Source: Papaver somniferum (Eukaryota > Streptophyta > Magnoliopsida > Ranunculales > Papaveraceae). From it: a DNA stretch of 64,000 bases. Positions within the stretch are counted from its first letter, which is position 1. Each line of letters begins with the position of its first letter. Location: NCBI RefSeq assembly GCF_003573695.1, contig NC_039360.1, forward strand, positions 121,358,336 to 121,422,335, in the 5' to 3' direction. Position numbers and translations under genes: made by a program. Positions 51,501-64,000 of the stretch are shown here, piece after piece. Below the pieces are notes generated by a model that was given only the letters and a program-made list of their open reading frames with translations, made no database searches and was not told the origin of the DNA.

Positions 51501-53048
51501 CATTCATGATATGTTAGATCAGAAATGTGCATTCTGTATAATTCAACAATATCTTTGATTTCATGTCTAATACTCGACATATCAAAATAAGTCCTTGATC
51601 GAGCAATCTCATCAGATGCTCGAGCCAAATTATCAAAATATCATTATTACCTCGACTGGTAAAATGATATATCACAATTCATCCAGACGCAACACCTTTT
51701 CATTATTCTGTCTCAGCAGACACCTTATGCTCAATCCATGAGTCTCAGAGCATACCACATCTGTTCATTATGCTCGACTCATCAAGGCTAAGACTCATCG
51801 TCTAGTCAAGTCAGCAACTGACAAATTAAATACACGTCTCCACACATGAAACATCAATCACGTCACATGGGGGGATATTCACTAGGGTTTTGGTCTGGCG
51901 GCCTACGACATGTGTGTACACCCACGATAAGAAATGTGAGTAAGTCTTACAAGCAGTTGAGGGAGTTAGCAAAGTAGTGGATGGACAATCAACCAAGTCT
52001 TCGCACGACGTGGAACTAGTTTAACCACAATTTCCCACTTTCCCACTCTTTCACTCCTTTAACCGTCACACTTACTGGTGTCAATGTGTCTACTATTCTT
52101 GCAATATAAAAAAGTTTATAAATCCACGATTGGACAACAAAAAAATTCTACCAATAAGAAATTATCGCTCAATCGATCAAAATTTATCTCAGAACTCAAC
52201 AGTTCACCAACTTGCAGAAATCGTCAACACATCCACAATCCTTGATCATCATTGATCTCACACACACTTATCAACTTCCCTCCTACAGATCGACCCTCTT
52301 CCCTCTTTCTGACCGAATTGACTCTGGAACGACCATTGTCTTGGTTTAGGCCGGAGTCCTACAGATTGATCTCTTGAACTCAAAGCACTCCCGTGTAGTG
52401 CATCTGTTTGAAAAAGGTTTAAAAAATTTGCTCGGTCGATGAGTCTCCGTCCGCACGCTCGAGTCTCTGCTTTCCTATAAAACCAACAAATATTTTTGCC
52501 CCATCATGACAAGGTGAACATGAACCTCAACTAATAATACGGTCTTATACTCCCGAAAAGAAGCCTAGAGATATTAGTCACTTCACAATAATCTAACTGA
52601 TTAACAGAAGAAGTTATTGCAGAATCACAAGAGCCTGAGACGAAGAAACTGTTGTGATTACTTTTTATATCTTACCCATCGGAGATAAATCTCGAGAAAA
52701 TCTTAGAGAAGATTAAACTCAATACGATAGAAAAAGTAAGATCAGGATACGCAACTACAGAAAAAATAGTTGGACCTGGCTTCACGAATCCCAAGCGAAG
52801 TCTTTAAGTCGTTAAACCTAATAATGGTTTTCAGAAGAACTGGAAGCCTAGGTTAATGGAGAATCGACTCTAGTTTGCAACTAGGACACACGAGAGTGTC
52901 GGTATTAGGTTTCCCAGATGCTAGAGTTCCTCCTCATATAGTCTTTCAAATCAGGGTTGCTTATAATCAAAGCTAAGATAGCTTAGTAACAAAGCAATTA
53001 ATATCTACCATTAGATGAACTCCTGATTTGATATTCAAGCTAAGTTTG
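48516..53048 (-). mobile_element. Minus-strand Copia-type LTR, split by a solo LTR and cut by a LINE
   Basis: 48516-49210 and 52512-53048 together match the complement of window positions about 1-1127, in the same order. The LTR end (CA) lies at 48516. A 3.3-kb solo LTR separates the two parts, and the LINE poly(A) tail begins at 53049, cutting off the rest. Confidence 0.6.
49211..52511 (+). mobile_element. 3.3-kb solo LTR of a Tat-like family
   Basis: Begins TGTTGATGGTAGATTTTCG and ends ATCATGACA. AGGTG on both sides (49208-49212 and 52512-52516) is a likely target duplication, overlapping the first two bases. It shares with the 35504-47272 LTR the block GGTCTGGCGG...ACA and GACTCTGGAACGACCATTGT...TTGGTTTAGGCCGG...AGATTGATCTC. 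There is no internal region. It is rich in GAGCAA/TTGCTC words (50100-51640). No coding was seen over the whole length; a short frame at 49765-50013 is not credible. Confidence 0.7.
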
Positions 53049-53094
53049 TTTTTTTTTTGCTAAGAAAACAATTTCACTAAAAAAATGAATTACA

Positions 53095-56000
53095 TTTGCC
53101 CTGAGAGGAAATTTGGTTTAATTCCAAACCATTCCCCATTGATCCTAGAGGTTCTACAGTATTTGGCTGCAATATCGCCAAGTGTGTAAAACTTCTATTT
53201 AAGAATTCAAATCAGATAGAACTAAAAGGAATCCAAATACGACTTACAATCATCTAGAATATAGTTGTTAAACCAACTTAATTGGTTATTATTTTAATTC
53301 AAACAATCTAAAACTACTTTGCATCACTTATAACGCAGATGTCGACCTTTACTTGCGCCTTTGCCCAGAGTACGACTTTTAAGATAGCAAGACTTTCGGC
53401 TTCTTCAGCGTTTCTTGTTAGGCCTGAGATGGTCTTGCACCCGAGGAAGTTCCCTGCAACATCGTTCATGATCAATCCAATACTAGAAAGATTAATATCT
53501 TTATCAAAAGAAGCATCACAAAATACAATAGTACATTCATCAGATAAATTGCTGACGACAACACTATAATCCATGCCAACAGGTTGCACAGGAGCAGCTT
53601 CAGTCAGTGTAACAACACTATTGAGATAATGGGAGGTGTCATTTACTAATTTGAGTGCTATTCTAGCAGTAGTATGATGATTAAGAGATTTATCCTCAAA
53701 AACGAAGGAACACCTATCTCTCCAAATGCACCAAGCTATAATAAAGACATCCACAACTTTATCTTTCAGTGATGAGGTAGAAAGCCACTTAGAAACCCAA
53801 TCAATCATAGATATATTCAAATTAGCATCATAAGCAATCTGGTCGTTATGGGGAGTAAGAGACCACACTTCCTTAGCAAATGGGCAATGTAAGATGATGT
53901 GTTCAGCAGTCTCAAGAGTGTCAGAATTACACATACTACGGAATTTTTCACGACCATTGCTGAACTTAAAGACATTAGTTTTAGAAGGTAAGATACCCTC
54001 ATGACACTTCGAAATAAATAATTGAACCTTTGGGAGAATTTTCAGTTTCCAAAGGGATTTATATGTAGGGTTAATTTAGCTGGGATTTTGAATATACTGA
54101 AATTGACCGGATATGACCTTGTAAGCTGATTTCACTGAAAACTGCCCATTCTTAATATAAGGCCAGATAAGCCTATCATGTCCTGTAAGAGGAATTCTAG
54201 TATTAAGGATAGATTGAGCATTAGGTTGTGTGAAATATGCATTAACTAGATCAGGATTCCAGCTCTTAGTATCCCTATCAATGAATTCAGACACACGGAA
54301 ATTGGGATTAGGAGCAGACACATACAAAGGTTCAACCGGGTTTGGAATCCAATTGTCCCTGAAAGCAAGTATATCAAGACTATTTCTCACTTCCCAAAAA
54401 CAGTTTTTAGCAATAAAGTCAAGACCAGAGCATATGCTCTTCCAAACCCAAGTAGAGTCTTGTTTTTTGTTATAAAGAAAAGGTCTACCATGTCTGAAAT
54501 ATTTACATCTAAGAATAATTGTGCACAAATTTCTAGGGGAATGGAGAAGTTTCCAAGCAGTTTCACTCAAAAGAGATAAATTCACATGCTTAAGATTTTT
54601 AAAACCGAGACCACCTTGCAATTTATGAGAGCACACTTTGTTCCAATTGATAGGATAAAGACCACCAGGTCGTGTCTTACCCCACCAAAAATCCCTTTGG
54701 GATCTTTCCATTTGTTGGAGGATACCATCTGGGATTCTAAAAGTGTTCATGTGATAAATAGGAGAAGCCTTTAACACATGTTGGACCAAAACAGATCTAC
54801 TTGATTGATTAAAATGCTTACCTTTCCACTTCGCTACCCTTTTGTCGAAGTGATCATTCAAGTGATTGAATGAATCTCTATGGGATTTAGTAATGGAAAG
54901 AGGAATACCTAAATATCTTTCATTTAGGTCAGTCTTCTTGACATTAAGAGATCTAATCAAGGAAACAGCCAAGTCAGGATGAACATTTTTACTAAAAAAA
55001 CAGCCAGACTTTTGGAAATTTATAACTTGACCGGAACAAAGACTAAAATCACGAATAAGACCCATGAGAGTATCATCTTCATTGTGAGAAGCTTTAACAA
55101 AAATGAGGCAGTCATCCGCAAAAAGCAGATGACTAATACTAGGAGAATCCTTAATGACTTTTAAACCATGTATAAGTTGGGAATTTTCTGCATGGATCAG
55201 ATACCTAGAAAATACTTCCATACATAAAATAAAAAGGTAAGGGGACAAAGGGTCCCCTTGTCTCAAGCCCCTAGTCGGTCTATATGCTCTACATGGTGAA
55301 CCATTAAGCGAAATAGATATACTAGTAGTACTTATACATTGGAAAATTAAACTACACCAATCCTCATAAAAACCATAGGACTTAAGAACATCCAAGAGAA
55401 AAGACCATTCCATCCTGTCAAAGGCCTTAAACATATCAACTTTAAGGCCCATGACACCCCAGTTACCCTTTTTCCTTTTCATGGTGTGTACCAGCTCATG
55501 AGCAATGATAACGTTGTCCTGGATATGCCTTTGAGGGACATAAGCAGACTGGAAAGGACTAATTATTTTGCTCAAAAGAGGTTTCATTCTGTTTACTATA
55601 ATCTTACAGATTATTTTGTAATTAGAGTTACATAAGGAAATCGGTCTGAAATCGGCAGGGGTAGAGGAGTTATTAGTCTTTGGAATTAAAGAAAGAAAAG
55701 TGTGATTCATTTCTTTTAATAAATGTTTGGAATCAAAAAAACTCTGAACTCTTTTCCAAACATCCATGACAAGAAGATCAATATTTTCTTTATAAAATCC
55801 GGGAGGGAAACCATCGTGCCCTGGAGCAGTCCAGGGAGTCATTTGGTTAATAATGTCTCTTATCTCTTGCTCGGTAATTGGTCTTAGTAAGACATTGTTA
55901 TCAGCTTCAGAGATACATGGGCTAATACAATTAAGAATCTCATAATTTCTGAAAGGATTAGTAGTAGTTCCTATAGAACTAAAGTGATTGACCAATAGAT

Positions 56001-57175
56001 TCTCAAGATTAGCTCTATCATTGATCCATTGGCCATTATCCATCTTGAGAGCACTAATGTGGTTATAATGCTTTCTTCTGTTGACAGAATTATGGTAGTA
56101 ACTAGTATTCCTGTCAAAAGAAGTGTAAAACTCTTGTCTTGATTTTTGGGCATAAAATTCTTCTTGAACTTTTTGCCAATGATCTAAATCAAGTTTAGCT
56201 TGTTTGATGAGTTCTAAGTTCTGAGTGGTATAGGGAAGACTATTCAGATTTTGAAGCTCACCATTTAGAGTTTTAACTTTTTGGTCAATATTGCCAAAGT
56301 AATGGATATTCCAATTTTTGATATCACGTTTAACGAGTCTCAATCTATTTGTAAGCTGAAAAGGAGGAGAACCTCTAACAAATTTAGAGTAAGCATTTTT
56401 AATAACTTCTCTAACCGAAGGATCACTACCCCAGCATTTGAAGTATCTATATGGCTTACTACTCTGAGTAGACATGGGTGAAGTCTCCAGGATAATAGGA
56501 ATATGGTCACTGCCTATGGTATCAATATGGATTACTTTAGATAGCCCATAGTGTTGCAGCCAAAGACCATTTCCTAATGCCCTATCAATTCTAGCGCAAA
56601 TAAGACTATTTCCACTTTGCCTATTGTTCCAAATATATTGAGTGCCACCTAAATCAGAGAGATCAGCATTATCAATTACTTGTTGGATAATAGGAAACTC
56701 AGAAGTGGTGGGGTTAGAAAAAGTGTATCTCTCACGGGCGTGCATAATAATATTGAGATCACCTATTATAACCCCAGGAAGATTAGCTGTTGATCCAATT
56801 TCCCCAATGAAATTCCATTGTTGTACTCTCTCATCATGGTATACGGAACCATAAAAGAAAGTAGCAATGAATTCGGGCTTGCTGGGGTCATCTCTAATAA
56901 TCACATTGATCATTTTATCAATGTTTTGGACAATCTGACAATCAAATCCATATTTCCAAAGGAGAGCAATGCCCCCAGCAAGACCAATAGAAGGAAAAAC
57001 CCAACAATTTGGAAAATTAAATCTTTTTAAATAGCCAAATATTTCTTCAGAGTTGTTTTTAGTTTCACATAGGAATATCATTTCAGGGTTTTGAGACCTG
57101 ATCAAATTCCATAAGGAAGTTCTAGTTGACGGGTTTCCGAAGCCCTGACAATTCCACGGTATATTCTCATATTGA
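53095..57175 (-). pseudogene. LINE ORF2: endonuclease-RT-RNase H
   Basis: One frame runs from about 57175 (IPWNCQGFGNPSTRTS) to 53314, broken only by a TAA at 54076-54078. The apurinic endonuclease domain comes first: WNCQGFGN, FLCETK, GDLNIIM, GSDHIPI at about residue 220. RT follows at about 480-760: SAYVPQRHIQDN, KVDMFKAFDRMEW, GLRQGDPLSPYLF, FADDCLIF. Then a zinc-knuckle segment (KFSNGREKF, CNSDTLETAEHIILHC). RNase H starts at IVFCDASFDKD and stops early after VISDAK. A degraded continuation is visible to about 53095 (LSW..., DIAAKYCR). Nearly intact but not functional as read. Confidence 0.85.
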
Positions 57176-57703
57176 GAGTGGTATAAAAGTAACTAGATCT
57201 GCCTATCGGTAAGACCAAGCAAACTCTGATAATGCACAGAAGCAAGGAGTAAAAAAAAGACGACAGGTACAAAAAAAAAAGTAAGACCTTAACAAGACAA
57301 CCCAAATTTCCTATTATCCCTATGCATACAGTAAGACTAATAAAACAATGTGCAACCGAGACAAAAAACAAATCTAGAGATACAACCAAATCAATCAAAT
57401 GGAACTCAACAGTGCAATTTAATTGATTTGACTTATACAACACCAAGTAACACAAGACAATATCAACCAAAACTGAGGTGGGGGTAATAATCACATAATC
57501 ACAATTGAACAACTTCTTAATAGCTGTGAACGGATTAGACCAAAGAAAATTATAGATGACTATTATATGATTTTGATGGCAGTTTCCAGGGACTAGGGAT
57601 TGCAAGCAATAAATCAGAGGTAGAGAGTATGTGCTAAAATAAGAAAAATTAGGGTTTGTAAAATTAGGGAAAATAAAATCAAGGATGATAAATACCTTTT
57701 TAG

Positions 57704-58895
57704 CAGCCCCCGTGATATTAATCAGAGTAAGGTTGTCTTCAACTGCAGTTTCCTCTTCAAGTTCCTCCATTTCCACACCATCCATGGGTTCAATTAGGTT
57801 GCCAGAATTTGTTTCAAAAAAATTATGAGTCATCGTAGTAGCAGCAATATCCAGATTTGTTTGATTAGACCGATTGGTTGAAGAATTGAGGAGAGTTGGG
57901 ATCGATTGCTTAGGGGAAATGCTGTTTAGAGGGGGTACAGTAGCACAACGAGACCTCTTTTTGTTTCTTTCCTCGAAATTATCCATGTCTTCACTAATGT
58001 TATCAACAGATAAGGATATATTTCCATTAATATCACCCTTTCTGGGGATAGGGGCACTAGGGTCAGTATCTCCATTTGTGTTTACAGCACTAGCGTTTTC
58101 TTCAGGGGCAGCCACGACTACGAACTCCTCTTCTTGTTCCAAACTTCATACTCTTCATCTGACATCGAGTCAAGTTGTAACTGACGTGCAGTTTGTTCAC
58201 AATTATCATCAGAATGATCAACAACCCAACATTGATCACATACATTATAGGGTTGCTATTCCCAGTGATACTTAATCCAAGCTTCGCCTCCAGATGATGT
58301 TTTTAGCCAGGCACCTCTCTTAAGTGGGGATGTTAATTGCATTCTGATCCTAGCCTTCACCATTCTTCCAATCCTAGGATGTGCATTAGGAGGGTCTATT
58401 TCAATTCTTTCTCCCCTAAGTATTGAATGATCTCATCCACCATAGACACATTTAGATGTTCTAACTGAAGGTTTCGGAACTTAACAGTCCAATTTTGATG
58501 GAGAAATTTGATATCTTCCAAAGGAATCCTTGGATTGTAGATCTCCACGGCAAGCAAGTAACCTTTTACAGTCCATGGGGTCTTTTGATGATATCCTCTT
58601 GTTCTTCGGTGGTAGTGAACTTGAAGACGAAAAGATTACGACCCATAACTTTCGTTTCCCTGTTTCTGAATTTCTTCCAAATTGCATTAATCTCATCTAA
58701 TACTTCTCTGACTTCCAAAACCTCCGTACAGACGATCTTACCAAGCACACTGTTGGACCACTCATCGGCAACACTGTTAATAACTTTGATCAGATCCTAG
58801 AGTTCTTCGTTGGGGTCTAACAATCCCAATATTTGTATTTTGCATTTGTGATGTGATGCTAGAAATTTGAAGTTGAGGGTTAGTCGCCATAATAG
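57704..58895 (-). pseudogene. LINE ORF1 (DUF4283-type RNA-binding protein)
   Basis: Start MATNPQLQISS at about 58890, then a one-base shift near 58795 into LGKIVCTEVLEVREVLDEIN. GRNLFVFKFTTTEEQEDIIK (about 58600-58660) is typical of the DUF4283 domain of plant LINE ORF1. More stops follow (58480-58150). The C-terminal part at 57704-58142 is open and Ser/Asn/Glu-rich, with NKKRSRC and ending NITGAAKK just before a GTATTT. It is broken in at least two places. Confidence 0.65.
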
Positions 58896-58960
58896 AACGC
58901 TGAGAATTGCATAGGTAGAGATGAATGATAATGAATATAGCTTTGGGTTTTTTGTTATGA

Positions 58961-60440
58961 GAAGGAAACCAAATGAATGGGTTATTTATATTAGAAATAA
59001 CGTCGGTGGTGTAGGTACCTAAATTAACTTGCAGGGAGATATTTTCTGATCAAAAATAGGGAAATGAATTATGTTATGGATGTTTTTTAGGATGACTTTG
59101 TGGGTGAACGACAGTATTCATAAATGAAAGTTTTTAGTAGCTAAAGTTACGTCAATAATTATTGACGCTAAAGTAACGCTTAGGATTGCAGGAACGGCTG
59201 TAACTGATTGACTGCTGTCGGGATATTGGACTTTCCATATTCTGAAACTTTGAAGGGATTGCTGAATATTGGTGATTAAGTTTGAATGATGATGAGGAAT
59301 TTCCAGCAGGATCATGACCAAACTTGAAAGAGGCAACTTTAAGCAACCTATATGGAACCATCATGGAGGTGACGGAGAGCACAACTGCTGAGGGTCGCAC
59401 AACTGCTGTAGGATACACCACTGCTAGCATGATTCAGAAACGCGAGTTGCAGAAACACCACAACTGGAATGAACACCACTGCTAATACTTACAACTTATT
59501 AATAAACATGGATGTTGTAACAAAATGATTAGTTATCCATAAGAAAAGAAGAAATAAAATGGATTAGTTTAAAAGAGAACTTAAGAGATAAAGAAAAGAA
59601 ATCTAAGACAAGGAATAGAATAGTCGCAATACATAATATCCGCTATCGCTACTAATTTTTCCCTACATAACCATCAACAAATTGATTACTAAAACAGGGC
59701 TAGTCAAGAAGTTTCAAAAAAGATCGAGCAAAGAAATCTAAAACCTAACAAAACAAATTGATCATATTCTCCCTAAAATATGCAAAGTATATTATGTCTC
59801 TTTTGATACACACAAATGAAATATTCCCATATTTAGATATGGATGAACCTTACCTAAACGTGTATAACAAGTTGGCTCAATAACAGTTAACTGAAGTTAG
59901 CCATTTGCAATTTTAGCTTAGATATATTCATCTAACCCTTTTAGACCAAATCTAATAATCAATCAATCATGATAGATAATCAAATGAATCTAAATGTGTT
60001 TTAAGAGAGTTGTTCAAATGTTCACTATCTCATAGAAATATCCATGAAGCATTTGAAACATATTCGGGTTGGTTTGTAAGTGTACAAAGTACTTATACAA
60101 GAACCAATTCATGAACATAATGCCACGGTTTGCAAACCAAGTTCGCATACCTTAACACATTAAGCATCCAGGGACTTTATTCGCAAACAGAGTTCACAAA
60201 CGAACCTGAGTTCATGAGTATGGACAATAGTTAGCATACATAGTATGTGACCAAGTTGTCATACTTATTGATTTTAGAACCTAACCACTGAGTTCGCAAA
60301 CCGAGTTCGTGAACTACCGTTCCAGACCTTGCCTAGTCTTGCCGTTTGCAAACCACAGTTCCGGACCTATCATAGATAAACTCGTTCGCAAACATACTTC
60401 GCAAAAAACAGTTCCAGACCTGAACTAGCACTTCACAGTT
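58961..60440. other. Degenerate repeat DNA, GTTCGCAAAC-word cluster
   Basis: 60120-60420 has words such as GTTTGCAAACCAAGTTCGC, GTTCACAAACGAACC and GAGTTCGTGAACT, as at 2085-2470 and 28930-29110. It probably belongs to the U3 of a Copia LTR. Nothing else was recognised; frames at 59118-59430 are not supported. Confidence 0.4.
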
Positions 60441-62336
60441 TGATAGGATTTCGGAAAACCCTATATGTAATAACCGCAATCGCACGACATCTACAATGTA
60501 GACAACGACAAATATAAGTCGAACCACAGGGAGCGGTGGAAAATAATGTAACCAATATTCCTAATTAACTAACCAGAGATGATATTTGGATTTTTAGAAT
60601 TGAAAATGAAATCATAAAAATTAAACTAAACTAATAAAATGAATCCAATGGAAAATTCGGTAACTAGGGTTTCATGGTATCCACTACTATCTCTATTTAA
60701 TTACTGAAATGAAACATAATTATGAATATATGTTTAGTGTTCGTTATATCGACATTACCTATTATATGTAATAGAGTCGCAAGTATCATTGGGACACCCT
60801 AAGCATGGCATATTAAAAGACTAAACTCAAGCATTCACCATCAAATTGGGTTAGCGATAAAGTTATACGAAACTAAATTCAAGTTGACAACTATTATTTT
60901 GATTTTCTAAGTATTATCCATCAAAGAAATTAACCAAGCATGGATCATCAAATAATAAGACAAACATATTTGTAAAACTATCAATTACGCACTTAGGTTT
61001 TTAAAACCGGTGAAACAACAACTCATTTTTCAATAAATCAATAAACAATATTCCAAAATAATTTATACAAATCATAATGGTCTATTGTTATATCATTCAA
61101 TTTAAACTAGCCTAATACCCCATGTAGTTTCAACCATAAAAACTCTGGTTACAAGGATTTAGCTAGACATGTTTATGGTTCTCTTAAAACCCATCAAAAA
61201 TGATAATAAAGGAGGAAAGATTAAACCAATATCGTCTTCTTCGTCTCTTGTTCTTGTGCTCTAAAAATGGTCATCACGGCAGTACTCTTCTTCCTTCTCC
61301 AAGTTGCGGCTCCTCTAGCCTCAGTCATCGGCCTCAACAACCCAGTCCAGCCTCCTCCAAAAAATCCCATTTCGGCCTCAAATGTGAAGATTATCACCTT
61401 GTCCACTACTGGCACCCTAAGTCACACACTTAATTATCCAACTGCTCATGTTAACTTTTATTAGCATTTCACCACCAATTAGGCTTTGCTTGCGCTATAG
61501 TACCAAAACCAATCTTTTGGTTTGGGAATTTTCTGATTAACTTGCTCTCATGAGCTCTTTAACCCACTCTTATGGATTGTCTGTGAACTAAGCGGGTGCA
61601 GCTACTTGATAGTTCCCATCATTGTCAGTAGCTAACTCTTATTGTTTTAGATGCCACGACTATAATATTGGTGCTTTCAATCGCAAACGCTATTTTATCT
61701 TCCAATTTAACCATTTATTCTCCGGTGATCGGATTATCCTTATAATTCCTACAAATTACTCAAAGCAGTATTATTAGCGAAATAACGAGACCTAGATAAT
61801 GTAGTTATGAGTGTAAATGCGTCGTACTTGCGTGCTTATCAAAATGCCCCATACTTGCATTTTGCTCGTCCTCGGGCAAAACAAAAACTATATCCGCTCA
61901 ACAGCCGGATAAGAAAGAGATGTCTGCTATACAGCGAGATAGATCCACTAAACAATGGTGAAGAGATGTATACTAAGAAGCGAGACATATCCACTAAACA
62001 GTGGTATAGAGATGTCTGCTAAAGATCGAGACAGATAATCAGAAAGACCCACTCAACAGCTTGTCATATCGTGCTAAAAAATAATTTAAACCCGCTCAAC
62101 AACTGGTCATAACATGCATTTAAAAAAAAATAACATAAGCGAAAACCTTAACCACTCCCCCACACTTAAACATTACATTTTCCTCAATGTAATTGAGTCA
62201 TCCAACGTAGAAATTAAGATGAGAAACTTATAATATGTAAAAATAAACAAATAAAAATAAAGTAATAAAATAAAATAAAATAGATATACCTACTGGAATA
62301 TACAAACAAGACTCTCCATATATCAACAACCTAAAT
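60441..62336 (-). mobile_element. Gypsy-like debris without coding domains
   Basis: AGTCGAACCACAGGGAGCGG (60516-60535) is a phrase common in plant Gypsy LTR borders. CCCCCACACTTAAACATTAC...CCTCAATGT at 62157-62200 parallels CCCCCAAACTTAAATCTAAC...CCTCAATGT at 32240-32276 in the LARD-like element. So related internal sequence is present on the minus strand. No gag or pol was seen; open frames near 61200-61460 are short and unsupported. Confidence 0.4.
61880..62110. repeat. Imperfect repeats of about 45 bp
   Basis: Variants of AGAGATGTCTGCTAAACAGC and GAGACAGATCCACTAAACAG recur at about 61918, 61968 and 62010, with CCGCTCAACAGC-like words at both sides. Confidence 0.55.
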
Positions 62337-64000
62337 TGTTAGAGCATAGCTCGGTTGAACCCACCTAGCGTTGGTATGTCAAGTTTGGTTGTCATATTTT
62401 AGTGTGTCAAAACTCATCTAAGAGTCGCTTGATTATGTACTAGAGATAACTTCATTTAGGTTAAACTAAAAAGTTTAAGAATGTTGAGATACACAAGCAT
62501 TACTTGAAGACCTAAAGAACGTGAAGAAGTAACGAGCTACAACGACAACATCATCTTTCCTCTTGAGGTTAGTAATATTGACTTGAACTGTTTCATTGCT
62601 AACGTATCTTTCAAGTTGTGCTATATTGAAAACATAACCGTGAAGCTGTGTATTGGATATATTACTCTAGTAGTAAGACATGATCACATGATCATAGTAT
62701 TAGAGAATTATACTACGAAGTATAACACTTATCTTTTGAACTTCGTAGATATGACATCGATATAATCTTATGAATGCTGTTATGATTGTGTGAATGTGTA
62801 ATGGTGAAGATTTCATCCTAGGAAACAATGTTTTACATTTATTTAAAGGAAGTACATTCATGAACTTGTTTTATGAATCGAAAGGGAAATTGTTAGGCTT
62901 ATTGGTACGGCTATTCATTGCAAATAGTTGCATTACCAATATGTGTGAGACGGTAGAACCGATTGTAACTTTGTTATGTATTTTGGTACAACTAATCACA
63001 ATGCCTGACTTATGGTTTGGTATGACTAGTTTTGATTAATTAGTGTAACTGGTCCTGGTAATTGGTGTAACCGATCCTAGTGACTGGTGTAACCGATCAC
63101 AAGCAATACCATGAGTACATGGTAACCGGTCCCAGTAACTGATGTAACCGATCCTGGTAACTGATGTAACCGTTCCTGGTAACTTGTGTGACCGATCACA
63201 AGTGTTTCCATATTAGTATATACCGATCCTAGTGATTGGTAGAACCGATAGAACCCATGGATGGGAATTGATATTTGATCAATCACATAGTAGTCTTGGA
63301 ATACAGGTGAACCAATTATAAACTTGTTTGGAAGTGTGGTATAACCGATTCCAAGAAAGTAAATATGAAAGATGATTTACAGAGAAAAGATGTCAACATA
63401 CTTTGAACACGGACAATAACTCTTATCATTTATTGTTCAAAGATATTCCTTGGTACTCAAGGAGATCCTGTACCGATATTAATTGAGAGTCTTTTAATTA
63501 AGGTTTTTGGTTATATATGCTTTTGGTGATCATGAATTAAATGCATATCTCTAGAGAATAAAAATTAGTAATGTGCATTTACAAATTAGAGATTTTCTAT
63601 TGAGAGATTTCGAAAAATATTGGACAAGCATTTACTGGAATTATGAAAACCGAATTTTTCCATTCATTGCATATCTTGAGAATATATTTGGTTTTGGAAA
63701 TTCCTTGGTGTCCAAACATCCTTGGTCTATAAATACCTAAGTTTGCATTTCTAGCAAACTATTCTAAGAGCCAGGCAAAACTTCATCTTTTTTGTTGTTT
63801 CTGGTGGAGCCGTCTGTCCGGAGAGGAAAGTACCCTAATTAGGCGAAATCTCTTACGACCGCTCGTTTAAAGACTTCTGTGGGATCAAGAAGCTCTACGA
63901 GTACCGTTGGTTGGAAACTATAGATAATTGCAGTGTTATTAGTTTTCGATTGATTTGATTAACTAACGGTTGTTGAAACTTTCACTGCACCTAGTTTGTT
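62337..64000 (+). mobile_element. Copia-type LTR, 5' part (runs out of window)
   Basis: Begins TGTTAGAGCATAGCTCGGTT. A TATA-like CCTATAAATACC lies at 63724. Downstream is typical leader sequence (CTGTCCGGAGAGGAAAGTAC). The U3 contains TAACCGATC repeats (63045-63345). Open frames at 62583-63286 are not supported. The rest of the element is outside the window. Confidence 0.6.
63045..63345. repeat. About 20-22-bp imperfect repeats in U3 of the Copia LTR
   Basis: Units of the type GTGTAACCGATCCTAGTAACTG occur about ten times, some contiguous (63120-63200) and some spaced. They read as alternating GGTAACTG and TAACCGATC words upstream of the LTR TATA box. Confidence 0.75.

Larger units (their letters stand above)
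53049..58960 (-). mobile_element. L1-type LINE, nearly full length
   Basis: A T-run at 53049-53058 is the poly(A) tail on the minus strand. It contains ORF1 (DUF4283-type) and ORF2 (endonuclease, RT, knuckle, RNase H). It inserted into the minus-strand Copia LTR. The 5' end is approximate; a reliable target duplication was not found. Confidence 0.8.

Noticed and set aside
60121..60420. Possible tRNA-like clover from repeated inverted words
   Set aside because: No A and B box pair and no acceptor-stem arrangement could be formed; the words are many and evenly spread.
61267..61464. Frame with a signal-peptide-like start (MVITAVLFFLLQVAAPLAS)
   Set aside because: Short, without continuation or homologous motif, inside Gypsy-like debris; a hydrophobic start alone is not enough.

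Overview
This window is nuclear DNA of a flowering plant, most likely a eudicot. It has GT-AG introns, a plant subtilase, a plant LARP1-type gene, a plant mobile domain (PMD) gene and plant-type Gypsy, Copia, LINE and MITE elements. The species cannot be read from the sequence. Four host genes can be supported and all lie between about 9.5 and 27 kb. The rest is mainly nested transposable elements.

Layout. 1-1128: end of a Copia-type LTR. 2493-3637 and 5768-8148: two members of one terminal-inverted-repeat (TIR) DNA transposon family in opposite orientation; the second sits inside a Stowaway-like MITE (5497-8255). 4520-5077: LINE remnant. 9793-13497 (+): nine-exon secreted subtilase. 14157-14447 (-): small acidic protein, head-to-head with a preY/Trm112-like mitochondrial protein gene (14879-15466, +). 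15837-21774: TIR transposon carrying a five-exon PMD gene (17596-21481, -) with one nonsense codon. 22493-26664 (-): six-exon La-related protein 1. 27.9-29.4 kb: LTR fragments.

29418-48359: a non-autonomous LTR element (LARD-like, minus strand, no reverse transcriptase) whose right LTR was split by an 11,769-bp Tat-like Ty3/Gypsy element (35504-47272, +). The Tat-like element has two 2,627-bp LTRs and an ACTGT target duplication; its pol is broken, its gag mostly lost, and it carries an antisense ORF. 48.4-53.0 kb: minus-strand Copia LTR interrupted by a 3.3-kb solo LTR (49211-52511). 53049 to about 58960 (-): nearly full-length L1-type LINE. 59.0-62.3 kb: degenerate retroelement sequence. 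62337-64000: start of a Copia LTR that runs out of the window.

How the genes relate. The host genes show no pathway link. The subtilase is secreted, preY is predicted mitochondrial, and LARP1 is an RNA-binding regulator. The preY and acidic-protein genes share a 431-bp divergent promoter. preY and LARP1 are convergent, and the PMD transposon fills the gap between their 3' ends.

Most unusual. The PMD transposon packs its non-coding DNA with short inverted words (ATTCGG/CCGAAT) arranged in different tandem arrays. Other element families here use other words: CGGCATGGT, TGGCATGCCA, GAGCAA/TTGCTC and GTTCGCGAAC.
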